This document shows positions 1-8,233 of a DNA stretch of 64,000 nucleotides, in pieces. Position 1 is the first letter of the stretch, and the number at the start of each line of letters is the position of its first letter. The position numbers were made by a program, and so were the translations under genes. Source of the stretch: Pelagicoccus sp. SDUM812002 (GTDB taxonomy: Bacteria > Verrucomicrobiota > Verrucomicrobiia > Opitutales > Opitutaceae); the NCBI RefSeq assembly GCF_031127835.1, contig NZ_JARXHX010000006.1, forward strand, positions 186,001-250,000, in the 5' to 3' direction. The notes beneath the pieces are model-generated. The model saw only the letters and a list, made by a program, of their open reading frames with translations. It was not told the origin of the DNA and searched no databases.

Positions 1-237
1 TCCGATCGAGAACATGGAAATCCCTAGCCGCAACATCTTGATGCTGCCACTCATGTCTTCCAGCAAGCCAGCGATTCGCTCCGATTCGCGGGCTTCCTTC
101 ATCCGCCCCGAGCCGAATCTGGTAAAACGCAACTTTACGAGGCTGAACTCGGCCCCAACAAAGATGGCATTCAACGCCAAAAGGACCGCGGCGCCAATTC
201 CGCAGGTGGTAAGTTCCGAAGCTGTATATGTGTACAC
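1..237 (-). CDS. CNNM/DUF21 (HlyC/CorC-type) membrane protein, N-terminal part
   Basis: Only the first 79 codons lie in the window; the gene runs off the left edge. The translation from a GTG at 237 has a hydrophobic segment with LNAIFVGAEFSLVKLRFTRF at about residues 20-40, the typical start of the DUF21 membrane domain of CNNM/HlyC/CorC proteins. It is followed by an amphipathic stretch (ESERIAGLLEDMSGS). Family members are inner-membrane proteins with cytoplasmic CBS and CorC domains and are linked to Mg2+ or Co2+ export. In-frame TAG lies 33 bases upstream of the GTG, so the start cannot be much earlier. The family call is firm, the substrate unknown. Confidence 0.75.
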   Translation of the reverse strand, partial: MYTYTASELTTCGIGAAVLLALNAIFVGAEFSLVKLRFTRFGSGRMKEARESERIAGLLEDMSGSIKMLRLGISMFSIG

Positions 238-330
238 TGCTGTATCTAGAGAATCGCTGCCACGAAAGACTCGCTAAGTGGAAAACAGCATTCGTTTCCC
301 GGCAGGAACTCTAAGATGCTGTCCCTGCCC

Positions 331-1440
331 CTAGGATTTCAAGTACGAAGTGAGCGCCGCGAGGGCCACTTGGTTCTGCTCGGGCAAGCCGATCGTCACT
401 CGCACCCACTCAGGCATCCCGTAAGGGGCCAACGGCCGCACGATGACTCCTGCCTTTTGCAGTTCCTCGAAACAGCGAACTCCGTCACCCACCTTCACGG
501 TCACGAAATTCGCGAAACTACGGATGTATTCACAGCCCAAAGACATGAAGCCCGTTTCCAGCTGCAGACGTCCTACCTCGTTGGCGACACGGCAATCCGA
601 CACAAACTCCTGATCACCAAGGGCTGCAATCGCCGCCGCTTGGGCCACAGAATTGACATTGAATGGCTCTCGAGCCCGGTTGAGCAAACTCACCAACTCT
701 GGAGATCCGTAGCCGTAACCGATCCGAAGCCCCGCCAATCCATAAACCTTGGAGAACGTACGCGTGCAAAAAACCTTTTTCCCTGCGGCGATCAGATCCC
801 GCAAATCCGGAGCGTTTTCCACGTATTCCGCATAGGCCTCGTCTAGAACGAACAGCACATGTTCGGGCATTTTTTCTGCAAAAGCTCGGATATCTGCTGC
901 AGAATTCGCGGTTCCGCTGGGATTGTCGGGACTCGGCAGGAAGACGACCTTGGTCTTCTCCGTCACTGCCGCTGCCATGGCATTCAGGTCGTGGGCGAAG
1001 TCCTTCATGGGTACCTCAACAGGCGTCGCTCCGAAAAGCAGGGTTACTAGCTTGTAGACGATGAAGGCGCCCTTGCCCATAACGGCCTCGTCACCGGGAC
1101 CGAGCAAGGCATGCCCGATGATCTCCAAAACCTCGTTCGACCCGTTCCCAATAATAAACTGCTCGGGAGTTAGACCTCGATTGTCCGCCAAGGCTTTCTT
1201 GAGCTCAAAGCATCCACCGTCTGGATACATTTCGACCGTATCAAGTGCGGCCTTGCCAGCCTCGATCGCCGCCTCCGAGGCCCCCATAGGGTTTTCGTTC
1301 GAGGCGAGCTTTATGATGCCCAGCGGGTCAAGCCCCAGCTCGCGGGCAACATCTTCGATCGGCTTGCCCGGCTGGTAGATAGGCTGAGAGAGCAGTTCTG
1401 GCTTAACGAGATCGGAATACGGGATCGGCATGGCCCGCAT
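331..1440 (-). CDS. hisC: Histidinol-phosphate aminotransferase
   Basis: Fold-type I PLP aminotransferase that converts imidazole-acetol phosphate and glutamate to histidinol phosphate in histidine synthesis. The 369 residues are normal family length. Visible marks are SNENP (47-51) in the substrate-binding segment, the DEAY motif with Asp200, and FSKVYGLAGLRIGYG with the Schiff-base lysine at 231. Two nearby ATG codons (1440 and 1431) are possible starts, neither with a clear ribosome site. It stands apart from other his genes; its leftward neighbour is the CNNM-type gene 93 bases away. HisC-like enzymes can also act on aromatic amino acids, which cannot be excluded from sequence. Confidence 0.9.
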   Translation of the reverse strand: MRAMPIPYSDLVKPELLSQPIYQPGKPIEDVARELGLDPLGIIKLASNENPMGASEAAIEAGKAALDTVEMYPDGGCFELKKALADNRGLTPEQFIIGNGSNEVLEIIGHALLGPGDEAVMGKGAFIVYKLVTLLFGATPVEVPMKDFAHDLNAMAAAVTEKTKVVFLPSPDNPSGTANSAADIRAFAEKMPEHVLFVLDEAYAEYVENAPDLRDLIAAGKKVFCTRTFSKVYGLAGLRIGYGYGSPELVSLLNRAREPFNVNSVAQAAAIAALGDQEFVSDCRVANEVGRLQLETGFMSLGCEYIRSFANFVTVKVGDGVRCFEELQKAGVIVRPLAPYGMPEWVRVTIGLPEQNQVALAALTSYLKS

Positions 1441-1493
1441 TCAGGCAATTTCGCCTCAGGATATCCAGCGAAAATGCTAGTGGCTCTCTCACC

Positions 1494-2192
1494 CTAAAAA
1501 AACGAGCCCCCGCTCTCGTGAGCGACAGCGTTCAGCAGACCTGCCTCTCGCGGGCTCAGCACTTGGAATTCATGCGGTACCGACATCAGATACGGCCATT
1601 TGATGAAGCCCGCCGTATTGTCCCGATAAAATTGTTCGGATACCGAAAAAGTCACTCCATCCGGCACGTAAACATTTCCTTCAGCTTCCCGGAATTTGTT
1701 CTCTGCCCGTATCGACCCCAGATACGTAATTACGCCCTCCTTCACGGTGAAAGTGATTGGTTCGGAAAGGGTTGCATGCCAAGTCCGATCCGTCGGAAGG
1801 TCGCTCTGCAACAAGGTGTATCCATAAATTTCGTACTCTCCCGCTGGAATCGCCTGGCACGCGATCACTCCAAACCCACCGTAGATCGCGAAGTCCGCTT
1901 CCTCATAAAGGCCACTCACCGATCCAATCCCGATTTCCTCAAGCCGTGGAAACGTCTCAACGCTGCGATACTGGAAAAGGTAACTATTGTAGCGGAACCC
2001 TGACATCCCGTCATAAATTTCGCCGTCCAACTTTTCATGGTACCCATGCCCCACGATGGAAAATAAAAGGTACCCTTCTCCCGGCTGGGCCTGGGTGGTC
2101 CTACGGAACTTGCCCTCCGTGGCGACTTGCGTCGTCTCGCAGGAGCTTAAAAAAATGAGGCAAATCAGGGGTAGAACAAATGAGCGGTCCAT
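1494..2192 (-). CDS. Putative lipoprotein of unknown function
   Basis: 232 residues. The N-terminus is a lipoprotein signal: a short positive start, LPLICLIFLSS, then the lipobox cysteine at about residue 18 (LSSC). The mature part is predicted beta-rich and soluble, with no motif I recognise. Export to the periplasm and lipid anchoring follow from the signal; any function would be a guess. The gene has its own long upstream region (2193-2530) with a chain of stem-loops ending in a terminator-like hairpin about 107 bases before the ATG, so it may be under leader control. Confidence 0.75.
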   Translation of the reverse strand: MDRSFVLPLICLIFLSSCETTQVATEGKFRRTTQAQPGEGYLLFSIVGHGYHEKLDGEIYDGMSGFRYNSYLFQYRSVETFPRLEEIGIGSVSGLYEEADFAIYGGFGVIACQAIPAGEYEIYGYTLLQSDLPTDRTWHATLSEPITFTVKEGVITYLGSIRAENKFREAEGNVYVPDGVTFSVSEQFYRDNTAGFIKWPYLMSVPHEFQVLSPREAGLLNAVAHESGGSFF

Positions 2193-2298
2193 CAGCTTAC
2201 CAAAAGAAACCTCTAAGTAGTTATGTCAATACCTTAGACCGTCACAGACCAAACGGAAAGCGGAGCCTATTCGCCGCGAAACTGGCGAGCAGACACAG

Positions 2299-2329
2299 AA
2301 AAACCCGGGCGAATCCCCATCCGCCCGGG
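2299..2329 (-). terminator. Rho-independent terminator or attenuator upstream of the lipoprotein gene
   Basis: On the minus strand CCCGGGCG (2322-2329) pairs with CGCCCGGG (2304-2311) around a 10-base loop and is followed by TTTTT. No protein gene on this strand ends here, so the hairpin must end either a small RNA or the leader of the lipoprotein gene that starts 107 bases further on. Confidence 0.7.
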
Positions 2330-2475
2330 CCCTCCTCTAGTTTTCTGGGGTTCCTCAAATCCACACCAGAAAAATATGTTCTATCCACTTGGATCTATGT
2401 GGTAGAACGAACAACTGCTATAACTGAATGTGACCTGAAAACATTTTTTCTGTTTCCATTTTTTGCAGAAAATGT
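2299..2475 (-). ncRNA. Candidate structured RNA or riboswitch-like leader
   Basis: Reading leftward, three stem-loops precede the terminator hairpin: 2466-2475 with 2441-2452 (ten pairs, two bulged bases), 2399-2408 with 2378-2388 (ten pairs, one bulge) and 2366-2373 with 2341-2348 (eight perfect pairs). The series then ends in the GC-rich stem plus T-run at 2299-2329. No convincing open reading frame lies in the stretch. The arrangement fits a small RNA or an attenuating leader of the downstream lipoprotein gene. I cannot match it to a known riboswitch class. A promoter was not identified with confidence. Confidence 0.4.
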
Positions 2476-2591
2476 CTCTCAAATAGCGTAACGCGTCGAC
2501 TCACGCGCGGGTAAGGCCCAAACTAAGCTTGGTTCTAGAAAACCTTTCTCGCTCCCGCCAACCGAGCGGCAGATCCGTCTCCTTCTCCTAC

Positions 2592-2931
2592 CATCAGTCC
2601 ACTCCTGCGCGCCTTCCTCATCCTATCCACCACACTGTTAGCGTTCTGGGCGCTAACCATCGGCAAGGAGCTGTTAATTCCTTTAGTCTTAGCTGTTTTC
2701 TATCTGGTACCTGATCAACGCGCTCTCCACCGCGATCCTGAAGCTCAAAATAGGCGGACGCCCCTTCCCCGCCGGATTTCGCTACATCGCTTCCGCGCTC
2801 GTAATTGCAGAAGCGCTCGGGGCCCTCTTCAACTTCATCACCCAAAACGTAAGCGAGGTCATAAACATCCCACCCGAGTACCAATCCGGACTCCAACCCA
2901 TGATCGACAAGATCATCAGCTGGCTGCCTCT
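2592..2931 (+). pseudogene. Decayed AI-2E family transporter (PerM/YdbI-like), N-terminal fragment
   Basis: Read in two frames, the stretch gives LLRAFLILSTTLLAFWALT and IGKELLIPLVLAVF, then after a one-base insertion near 2701, YLINALSTAILKLKIGGR through NVSEVINIPPEYQSGLQPM and IDKIISWLP. This matches the first transmembrane pair and following periplasmic segment of AI-2E exporter family proteins. The expected FIWYLINAL junction is broken by the extra T. The rest of the roughly 350-residue protein is missing: homology stops near 2931 and the opposite-strand gene begins at 2979. No in-frame start codon is left upstream, where a TAG interrupts the frame. I infer a dead remnant. Confidence 0.7.
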
Positions 2932-2978
2932 CCGCCACCGGGCGCATCCGCAGAAAGAGGAAGGCCGAAGCCTGAGCT

Positions 2979-3689
2979 TCATTCCTCACCTGTTCGCCTT
3001 TTTAATATTAGCGTCCGATTCGTGCCCGCAAAAAATTCGTGATCCACATCCTGGATACGCGAATCGAAGCCTAACTCATCTGCCAGCCCCAGCAGCTCGT
3101 CCAAATGCGGGTATCGCTCGCTGCCGTTATCCACGATCGGGTGAATTCTTACCTCCTCGCGTGCCACCCGACACAACTCCCGTATAGCGGACCGATGAAA
3201 TTCAACGTCAAGCGTATCCGCGTAAATGAAAAGCAGGTGTCCGCACAACACCGAATCAAAAGAACCGTCCTCGAAATCCAAATACGGCAACGCTCCCTCC
3301 TGGTATCGCCCTAAAGCTTTACCGATCGAGTAGTCCTCGATAAACCGTAGCATTCCTGCCCTACGAATTCGCTCCGCCGCTTCGACACTCTCGTAAGTTC
3401 GCTTCACAAACTTGTGAGACGAGGCCTTAACCCGGTCGAACATCACTCGAAAGTCAGCCAAGGCAAGGTCACGAATCGCCTGCGGGCTGCGGTAAAAAAG
3501 AGGATCGACACCAACCGCGTCGATACCTCTCGCGTTAGCCTCCACCACGAAGGACGAAGGACCTGAGGGACACTCCAACACGGACTTACCAACAAGCTCT
3601 TCCTCCAAAACTCCAAAACACTTGAGGAGTTCGGCATAAGGACGACCAAAGAAATAGATAGACTGAAGTTCAAAGAGGTTCTGAGACAT
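2979..3689 (-). CDS. SAM-dependent methyltransferase-like protein
   Basis: 236 residues from the ATG at 3689, chosen because the upstream extension (to 3797) is low-quality sequence overlapping a terminator. After a helical N-terminus, GKSVLECPSGPSSFVVEA resembles the glycine-rich SAM-binding motif I of class I methyltransferases, followed by GIDAVGVDPLF, the acidic end of strand 2. Later, LDFEDGSFDSVLCGHLLF matches the motif around strand 4. The canonical GxGxG is altered to CPSGPSS, so binding should be checked. The target is unknown. It is a single gene with a terminator upstream belonging to another transcript. Confidence 0.65.
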   Translation of the reverse strand: MSQNLFELQSIYFFGRPYAELLKCFGVLEEELVGKSVLECPSGPSSFVVEANARGIDAVGVDPLFYRSPQAIRDLALADFRVMFDRVKASSHKFVKRTYESVEAAERIRRAGMLRFIEDYSIGKALGRYQEGALPYLDFEDGSFDSVLCGHLLFIYADTLDVEFHRSAIRELCRVAREEVRIHPIVDNGSERYPHLDELLGLADELGFDSRIQDVDHEFFAGTNRTLILKRRTGEE

Positions 3690-3753
3690 GATAAAAAACG
3701 GATCGAAATGATTTGGGTGCGTCAGCCGCTTGGCGGAAGACGGATTTGAATAC

Positions 3754-3788
3754 AAAAAAACCTGCTTTCCTTTGGCGGATAGCAGGTT
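3754..3788 (-). terminator. Rho-independent terminator
   Basis: On the minus strand AACCTGCT (3781-3788) pairs with AGCAGGTT (3759-3766), followed directly by a run of T (complement of the A-run 3754-3760). It lies 27 bases past the stop of the small open frame 3816-3911, which it would end. Confidence 0.7.
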
Positions 3789-3815
3789 CGGCGACAAAAA
3801 AGATAGGCTAAGCTC

Positions 3816-3911
3816 TCAGCTCCGCCATCGCCAAACCTTCGAACCACGCCACCAAGCACCCATCTCAGGACGAGCGGATTTAGAGGCACCATTTGTGGTG
3901 ATGTTTTTCAT
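3816..3911 (-). CDS. Candidate 31-residue tryptophan-rich peptide
   Basis: A short frame from ATG 3911 to TGA 3816 encodes a basic peptide that begins MKNITTNGASKSARPEM and ends GAWWRGSKVWRWRS, with four Trp and six Arg/Lys in the last 18 residues or so. A strong minus-strand terminator follows 27 bases after the stop, and no other gene on this strand needs it, which supports a short transcript. There is no clear Shine-Dalgarno sequence. I know no matching family. It could be a small membrane-active or nucleic-acid-binding peptide, or the RNA alone may be the product. Confidence 0.35.
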   Translation of the reverse strand: MKNITTNGASKSARPEMGAWWRGSKVWRWRS

Positions 3912-4007
3912 TGTGAAATCAGGAAGGCAGTAAACTCGGTCGTTTGACAAGCATGAACTGAACGCGACACGGCAGCTTGCAGCCCGGAATTGGCCGAGGG
4001 AATCCTT

Positions 4008-4538
4008 TTAGGCGCAGTATTCAGACATGTCGTACAAGTTCGGATCACGTTTACTGCCGAGCAGACGGCGGTGCAGCTTGCGAAGCTTGCCCGCCGCGGT
4101 GTCCTCGGAGCCGAGATCGTCCATGCCATCGAGGGCATCGCCGAACTCTTCTTCTAGAGATTCTGGATCTTCCCCCGCTTCTAGCCTCCCGATCATCTCG
4201 CTCATCTCCTCTGGCATTTTATCGCCTGTGAGCGCCGTCATCTTTCGCATGAGGTGAGCCATTTGCCTTGGATCCGGATTTTCCTCGTCCATTCCCGCCA
4301 TATCCCGCTCGAGCTCGGCCATGACTTTTTCCATCTTTGCGTCGTCGATATCGTCGAGAGCATCCGCATCGGCAGGATCCTTGGCGATCCCTACAAACGC
4401 AAAACTGCTCACCTTCTTTTGCATCTGAAAATCCGGATTGTCCGGACAACGCGGCGTCTTGTCGCCATAGGAGAGCGACTTGGCGAGGAAGGAGTAAGTC
4501 GTGTTATTCTCGGGGCAATAAAACTCGTAGATCGGCAT
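4008..4538 (-). CDS. FmdB-like regulatory protein with altered zinc ribbon
   Basis: 176 residues. The start MPIYEFYCPENNTTYSF and the following GDKTPRCPDNPDFQMQKK align with the FmdB/CxxC_CxxC_SSSS zinc-ribbon family, whose members start MPIYEY.C..C. Here each CxxC knuckle has lost its second cysteine (CPEN and CPDN), so zinc binding is doubtful. The rest is an acidic, methionine-rich helical region (residues 60-150) ending in a basic tail. No function is established; a regulatory role is only a family label. It sits alone between the small peptide gene and the AspT-type transporter. Confidence 0.65.
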   Translation of the reverse strand: MPIYEFYCPENNTTYSFLAKSLSYGDKTPRCPDNPDFQMQKKVSSFAFVGIAKDPADADALDDIDDAKMEKVMAELERDMAGMDEENPDPRQMAHLMRKMTALTGDKMPEEMSEMIGRLEAGEDPESLEEEFGDALDGMDDLGSEDTAAGKLRKLHRRLLGSKRDPNLYDMSEYCA

Positions 4539-4609
4539 GCCCTAAGTTCGAAAGATTTCCCTCAAATTTTGGCAAGCGTGAATTAAATCCACCGCGAGAG
4601 AAACCCTAG

Positions 4610-6226
4610 CTACATGCCTGACGCTTCCGAGACACCCATCACTTGGATCAAGATCTTAGCTAGGACCGTCATCATGATAAGAGCCACTGGATAAGCGGTC
4701 GCATAGGATACGATAGGCTGTTGCGAATTACTCGATGCCGTCAAGGCGCCGAGGGCCGGTGTACTGGTCATGCCGCCACAAATTCCGCCAAGCGTTTGCG
4801 GTTGGGTTAGTCCCAATCCCTTGCGAGCAAAGATGTAGGCTATCAGCAATGGAAGCAATGTGATCAAACCTCCCGTCAGGAACACCGTAGCCCCATACTT
4901 GGAAACGGTTTCTCCCAGGCTCGCCCCGCCCACGATGCCGGCGTTGGCAAGAAAGAGTACCAGCCCGAGTTCTTGCAACAAGAGCCGGGTCGGACGCGGA
5001 ATGTAGCCAACTACTCGGCCCACGCGACCGAAGTATCCTAGAACTAACGACACGAACAATGGCCCTCCTGCGAGTCCTAAGGTCATCGGATTTCCACCCG
5101 GCAAAGCGATCGGCACCATCCCGCAAAATATGCCAAGGCTCAGTCCCACCGCCAACGAGATCATATCTGTTTGGTCAAAGGCCTGTGGACGATGTCCAAT
5201 CATGGCTCCCAGACGCTTCAAACCGTCCGACTGCCCTACAGAAGTGAGCACGTCATTCACCTCGATCCGTGTCTCCGGTGTAGGCACGAAAGTTTGCCCA
5301 AGGCGTTCGATTCGAGTTACGACGACTCCAAAATTACGCAAAGTACCGATTTCCTGCAGCAACTTACCGCCTACGTCCTTCGAAGAAACCACGAGCCGAT
5401 CCCGCTCACTCTCCGTATCCATCACGAAGCTGGCCTCGCTCTTTTTTCCGATAAAATCGGTTGCCAGCCTAATGTCGCGAGCTCGCCCCACGAGCATGAG
5501 GTTTTGCCCGAGACAAAACTCGTCCTCGCTATTTAGCGGAACCAAGCGGCCTTCCTTCATTACGCGGGAAACTTGGCAACCGAAGCGCGACAAGTTCTCG
5601 TCGCCGATTTTCATTCCCACTAAATTAGAATTAGAAACCTCCACCAGCAAATGCCGGACCTCCTCCGCTTCGCTATCCTTCTCGATCTCTTCTTCAGCCT
5701 CCTTGGGCTTAAGCAACTTGGGCAGCAACTGAACAAAAAGGACCACTCCAATCACCCCGAATGGATACGCAATTCCGTAACCGATTGCCACGCCCTCGGC
5801 TGACACTTTCGTTCCTTCCGAAGCAGCCGCAAGCGCAGGCGTGCTCGTCAAAGCCCCCGCAAAAAGGCCAGCCGTCAGATCGGTCGGCAATTCGAAGAAT
5901 CGCCCCAACCCCCAAGCAGTTATCGCTCCTACGGCGACGATGACCAAGCTCAACTTAGCTAGTCCACCTCCCTCACGAGCCAGCGCCGGGAAGAATCTAG
6001 GGCCTGCTCCGATACCCACACAGTAGACAAACAAGACCAGACCGAAACTACCGACCCCATCCGGAATCTCCATACCGAGATGGCCCGCCAGCAAAGCCAC
6101 GAAGAGCACGCCCGAACTCCCCAAACCGATCCCCTTTATCGTCAAGTTGCCCAGCAGTAAGCCAAGCCCCACTACAAAGAAGAGCACGATCAACGCGTTT
6201 CCAAATATGATTTCGAAGGTATTCAT
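4610..6226 (-). CDS. AspT/YidE/YbjL-type membrane transporter with two RCK_C domains
   Basis: 538 residues in the standard arrangement of the aspartate:alanine exchanger family: about five membrane segments (5-180) with SFGLVLFVYCVGIGAGPRFF, two soluble TrkA-C/RCK_C domains (about 195-360), then a second membrane half (365-530). Each half contains a matching signature, LTSTPALAAASEG near 130 and MTSTPALGALT near 500, which shows the internal duplication. Family members exchange amino acids or dicarboxylates across the inner membrane; AspT of Tetragenococcus exchanges aspartate for alanine. Substrate cannot be read here. The RCK_C domains suggest ligand gating. It is a monocistronic gene by spacing. 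Confidence 0.85.
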   Translation of the reverse strand: MNTFEIIFGNALIVLFFVVGLGLLLGNLTIKGIGLGSSGVLFVALLAGHLGMEIPDGVGSFGLVLFVYCVGIGAGPRFFPALAREGGGLAKLSLVIVAVGAITAWGLGRFFELPTDLTAGLFAGALTSTPALAAASEGTKVSAEGVAIGYGIAYPFGVIGVVLFVQLLPKLLKPKEAEEEIEKDSEAEEVRHLLVEVSNSNLVGMKIGDENLSRFGCQVSRVMKEGRLVPLNSEDEFCLGQNLMLVGRARDIRLATDFIGKKSEASFVMDTESERDRLVVSSKDVGGKLLQEIGTLRNFGVVVTRIERLGQTFVPTPETRIEVNDVLTSVGQSDGLKRLGAMIGHRPQAFDQTDMISLAVGLSLGIFCGMVPIALPGGNPMTLGLAGGPLFVSLVLGYFGRVGRVVGYIPRPTRLLLQELGLVLFLANAGIVGGASLGETVSKYGATVFLTGGLITLLPLLIAYIFARKGLGLTQPQTLGGICGGMTSTPALGALTASSNSQQPIVSYATAYPVALIMMTVLAKILIQVMGVSEASGM

Positions 6227-6450
6227 TTTTCGGACATTTCCCGGTCACAGAGACTGAGCTATAAGCAGCGAGCCTTGTTGCGATTCGACCTTCTACTGCA
6301 AAGCGTGCGCCGCTGAAAGGAAATAAATACCTTTTGCTCCTTAATTATCGGAATTGCCGGCCAACAGGTCGCGCCTTAAGCTTGGAGGAACCGGCTACAA
6401 TCCGGTACGCCCTTCGGCAAAAAACGAAAAAGCGTAGTTTCGAACGCCTC

Positions 6451-8094
6451 TCACTTGGCGCACTTGATGTTCTGCTTGCGGATCAGCTGGAAGAAGTCGT
6501 TACCCTTGTCGTCTACAAGGATGAAGGCGGGGAAATTCTCGACCTCGATCTTCCAAATCGCTTCCATTCCGAGCTCCTCGTATTCGACGAGTTCCACCTT
6601 TTTGATGCTGTCTTGAGCCAAGATCGCCGCTGGACCGCCAATCGATCCGAGGTAGAATCCACCATGCTTTTGGCAGGCATCCGTCACCTGCTGGCTACGA
6701 TTTCCCTTGGCCAACATGATCATACTGCCACCGGCGGCTTGGAACTGCTCCACGTAAGAATCCATGCGGCCGGCTGTAGTGGGTCCGAAACTACCGGATG
6801 GCAACCCCTTGGGAGTCTTGGCGGGGCCAGCATAATAGATAGGGTGGTCTTTAACGTATTGCGGCAGTCCTTCGCCACTGTCCAATCGCTCCTTCAGTTT
6901 GGCGTGAGCGATGTCGCGAGCCACGATTATCGTGCCTTTCAGCGAGAGGCGGGTCTGCACTGGATACCCGGCGAGCTCCGCGAGGATTTCCTTCATAGGG
7001 CGATTGAGATCGAGCTCTATGACCTTCGTTTCGGCCTTGTTTTTGAAAGCGTCTGGGATGAAGCGGGCGGGATCGCCTTCGAGCTGCTCGACCCAGAGGC
7101 CGTCCCTATTGATCTTGGCCTTGATGTTGCGGTCCGCCGAACACGAAACGCCAATACCCACCGGGCAACTGGCTCCGTGACGCGGCAAGCGAATGATGCG
7201 CACGTCGAGAGCGAAGTACTTGCCGCCAAACTGAGCCCCGATGCCGCACTCCTTGGCTCGCTCGAGAATCTTTGCCTCCAGTTCCACATCACGAAAACCG
7301 CGACCGAGGTCGTTACCGGTAGTCGGCATGCTGTCGAGGTACTTGGTTGATGCCAGCTTGACGTACTTGAGATTGGCCTCCGCGGAAGTGCCGCCGATCA
7401 CGAAACAAAGGTGGTAAGGAGGGCAAGCTGCCGTACCCAAGCTCATCATCTTCTCCACCAAGAAAGCCTCGAGACGCTCTGGATTGAGCAGAGCCTTGGT
7501 CTCTTGGTAGAGGTAGGTTTTGTTGGCTGAACCTCCGCCCTTGCAGAGGAATTGGAATTTGTACTCCGTGCCTTCGGTCGCATAGAGGTCGATTTGCGCC
7601 GGCAAATTAGTGCCCGTATTCTTCTCCTCGTACATGGAGAGCGGAGCCGTCTGCGAATAGCGCAGGTTTTCCTTAGCGTAAGTTTCGTAAATCCCCTTGG
7701 AAAGAGCTTCCTCGTCGTTGGAGCCGGTCCAAACCTGCTGGCCCTTCTTCCCCATCACGATTGCCGTTCCTGTATCTTGGCAGAAAGGGAGCACGCCCTG
7801 GGCGGACACTTCCGCATTTCGCAAAAGCGTGAGGGCGACGTGGCGATCGTTCTCCGACGCTTCAGGATCTTCCAAGATCGCCGCGACCTGTTTTAAGTGG
7901 GCCGGACGCAGCATAAAGGAAACGTCGCGGATCGCGGTCTTGGCGAGGTAGGTGAGCGCCTCCGGCTCGACCTTCAGGATTTCCTTGCCGTCGAATTCCG
8001 AGACGGAAACGAACTCATTCGTCAGGTGACGATATTCGGTATCGTCGGAGCCTAGCTCAATAATCGGCTGGTACTTGAATTCTGGAGAAGCCAT
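6451..8094 (-). CDS. fumA: Class I fumarate hydratase (4Fe-4S)
   Basis: 547 residues from the ATG at 8094 ([10 protein letters not shown]); an upstream GTG or ATG at 8115 would only add an unlikely tail. Reversible hydration of fumarate to malate in the TCA cycle by an oxygen-sensitive iron-sulfur enzyme. The N-terminal domain carries the cluster cysteines, visible as [20 protein letters not shown] and GTAACPPYH. The C-terminal beta domain begins near residue 360 and contains [20 protein letters not shown] and TTAGRMD, typical of class I fumarases. Length and both domains fit FumA/FumB. Some relatives are tartrate dehydratases, but those are usually two subunits. Confidence 0.92.
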   Translation of the reverse strand: MASPEFKYQPIIELGSDDTEYRHLTNEFVSVSEFDGKEILKVEPEALTYLAKTAIRDVSFMLRPAHLKQVAAILEDPEASENDRHVALTLLRNAEVSAQGVLPFCQDTGTAIVMGKKGQQVWTGSNDEEALSKGIYETYAKENLRYSQTAPLSMYEEKNTGTNLPAQIDLYATEGTEYKFQFLCKGGGSANKTYLYQETKALLNPERLEAFLVEKMMSLGTAACPPYHLCFVIGGTSAEANLKYVKLASTKYLDSMPTTGNDLGRGFRDVELEAKILERAKECGIGAQFGGKYFALDVRIIRLPRHGASCPVGIGVSCSADRNIKAKINRDGLWVEQLEGDPARFIPDAFKNKAETKVIELDLNRPMKEILAELAGYPVQTRLSLKGTIIVARDIAHAKLKERLDSGEGLPQYVKDHPIYYAGPAKTPKGLPSGSFGPTTAGRMDSYVEQFQAAGGSMIMLAKGNRSQQVTDACQKHGGFYLGSIGGPAAILAQDSIKKVELVEYEELGMEAIWKIEVENFPAFILVDDKGNDFFQLIRKQNIKCAK

Positions 8095-8175
8095 GCAACG
8101 AACCGTAAGTGCCAATCAGAATACCGCAAGTGCAGGTTAATTAGATCCGCTTATCATTAAGGAAACTGATGGCAG

Positions 8176-8233
8176 GTAGGAGCGAGCTTGCTCGCGAACT
8201 CAATCCCCGGATCGCGAGCGAGGCCGCTCCTAC
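8176..8233. repeat. REP-like inverted pair (REPIN-type)
   Basis: Two 22-base palindromic units face each other: 8176-8197 begins GTAGGAGCGAGC and ends GCTCGCGA, and 8212-8233, read on the minus strand, begins GTAGGAGCGGCC and also ends GCTCGCGA. They agree at 19 of 22 positions and are separated by 14 bases. Each unit can form its own hairpin and the pair a larger one. The sequence closely resembles REP elements known from pseudomonads. The right unit overlaps the mpl stop codon. Only this pair is present in the window. Confidence 0.75.

Noticed and set aside
14-277. Open frame of 87 codons on the plus strand at the left edge
   Set aside because: It lies antisense to the CNNM/DUF21 coding sequence, whose translation is recognisable; the plus-strand translation has no family features.
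6334-7350. 338-codon plus-strand frame
   Set aside because: Antisense to class I fumarase; a by-product of codon bias.
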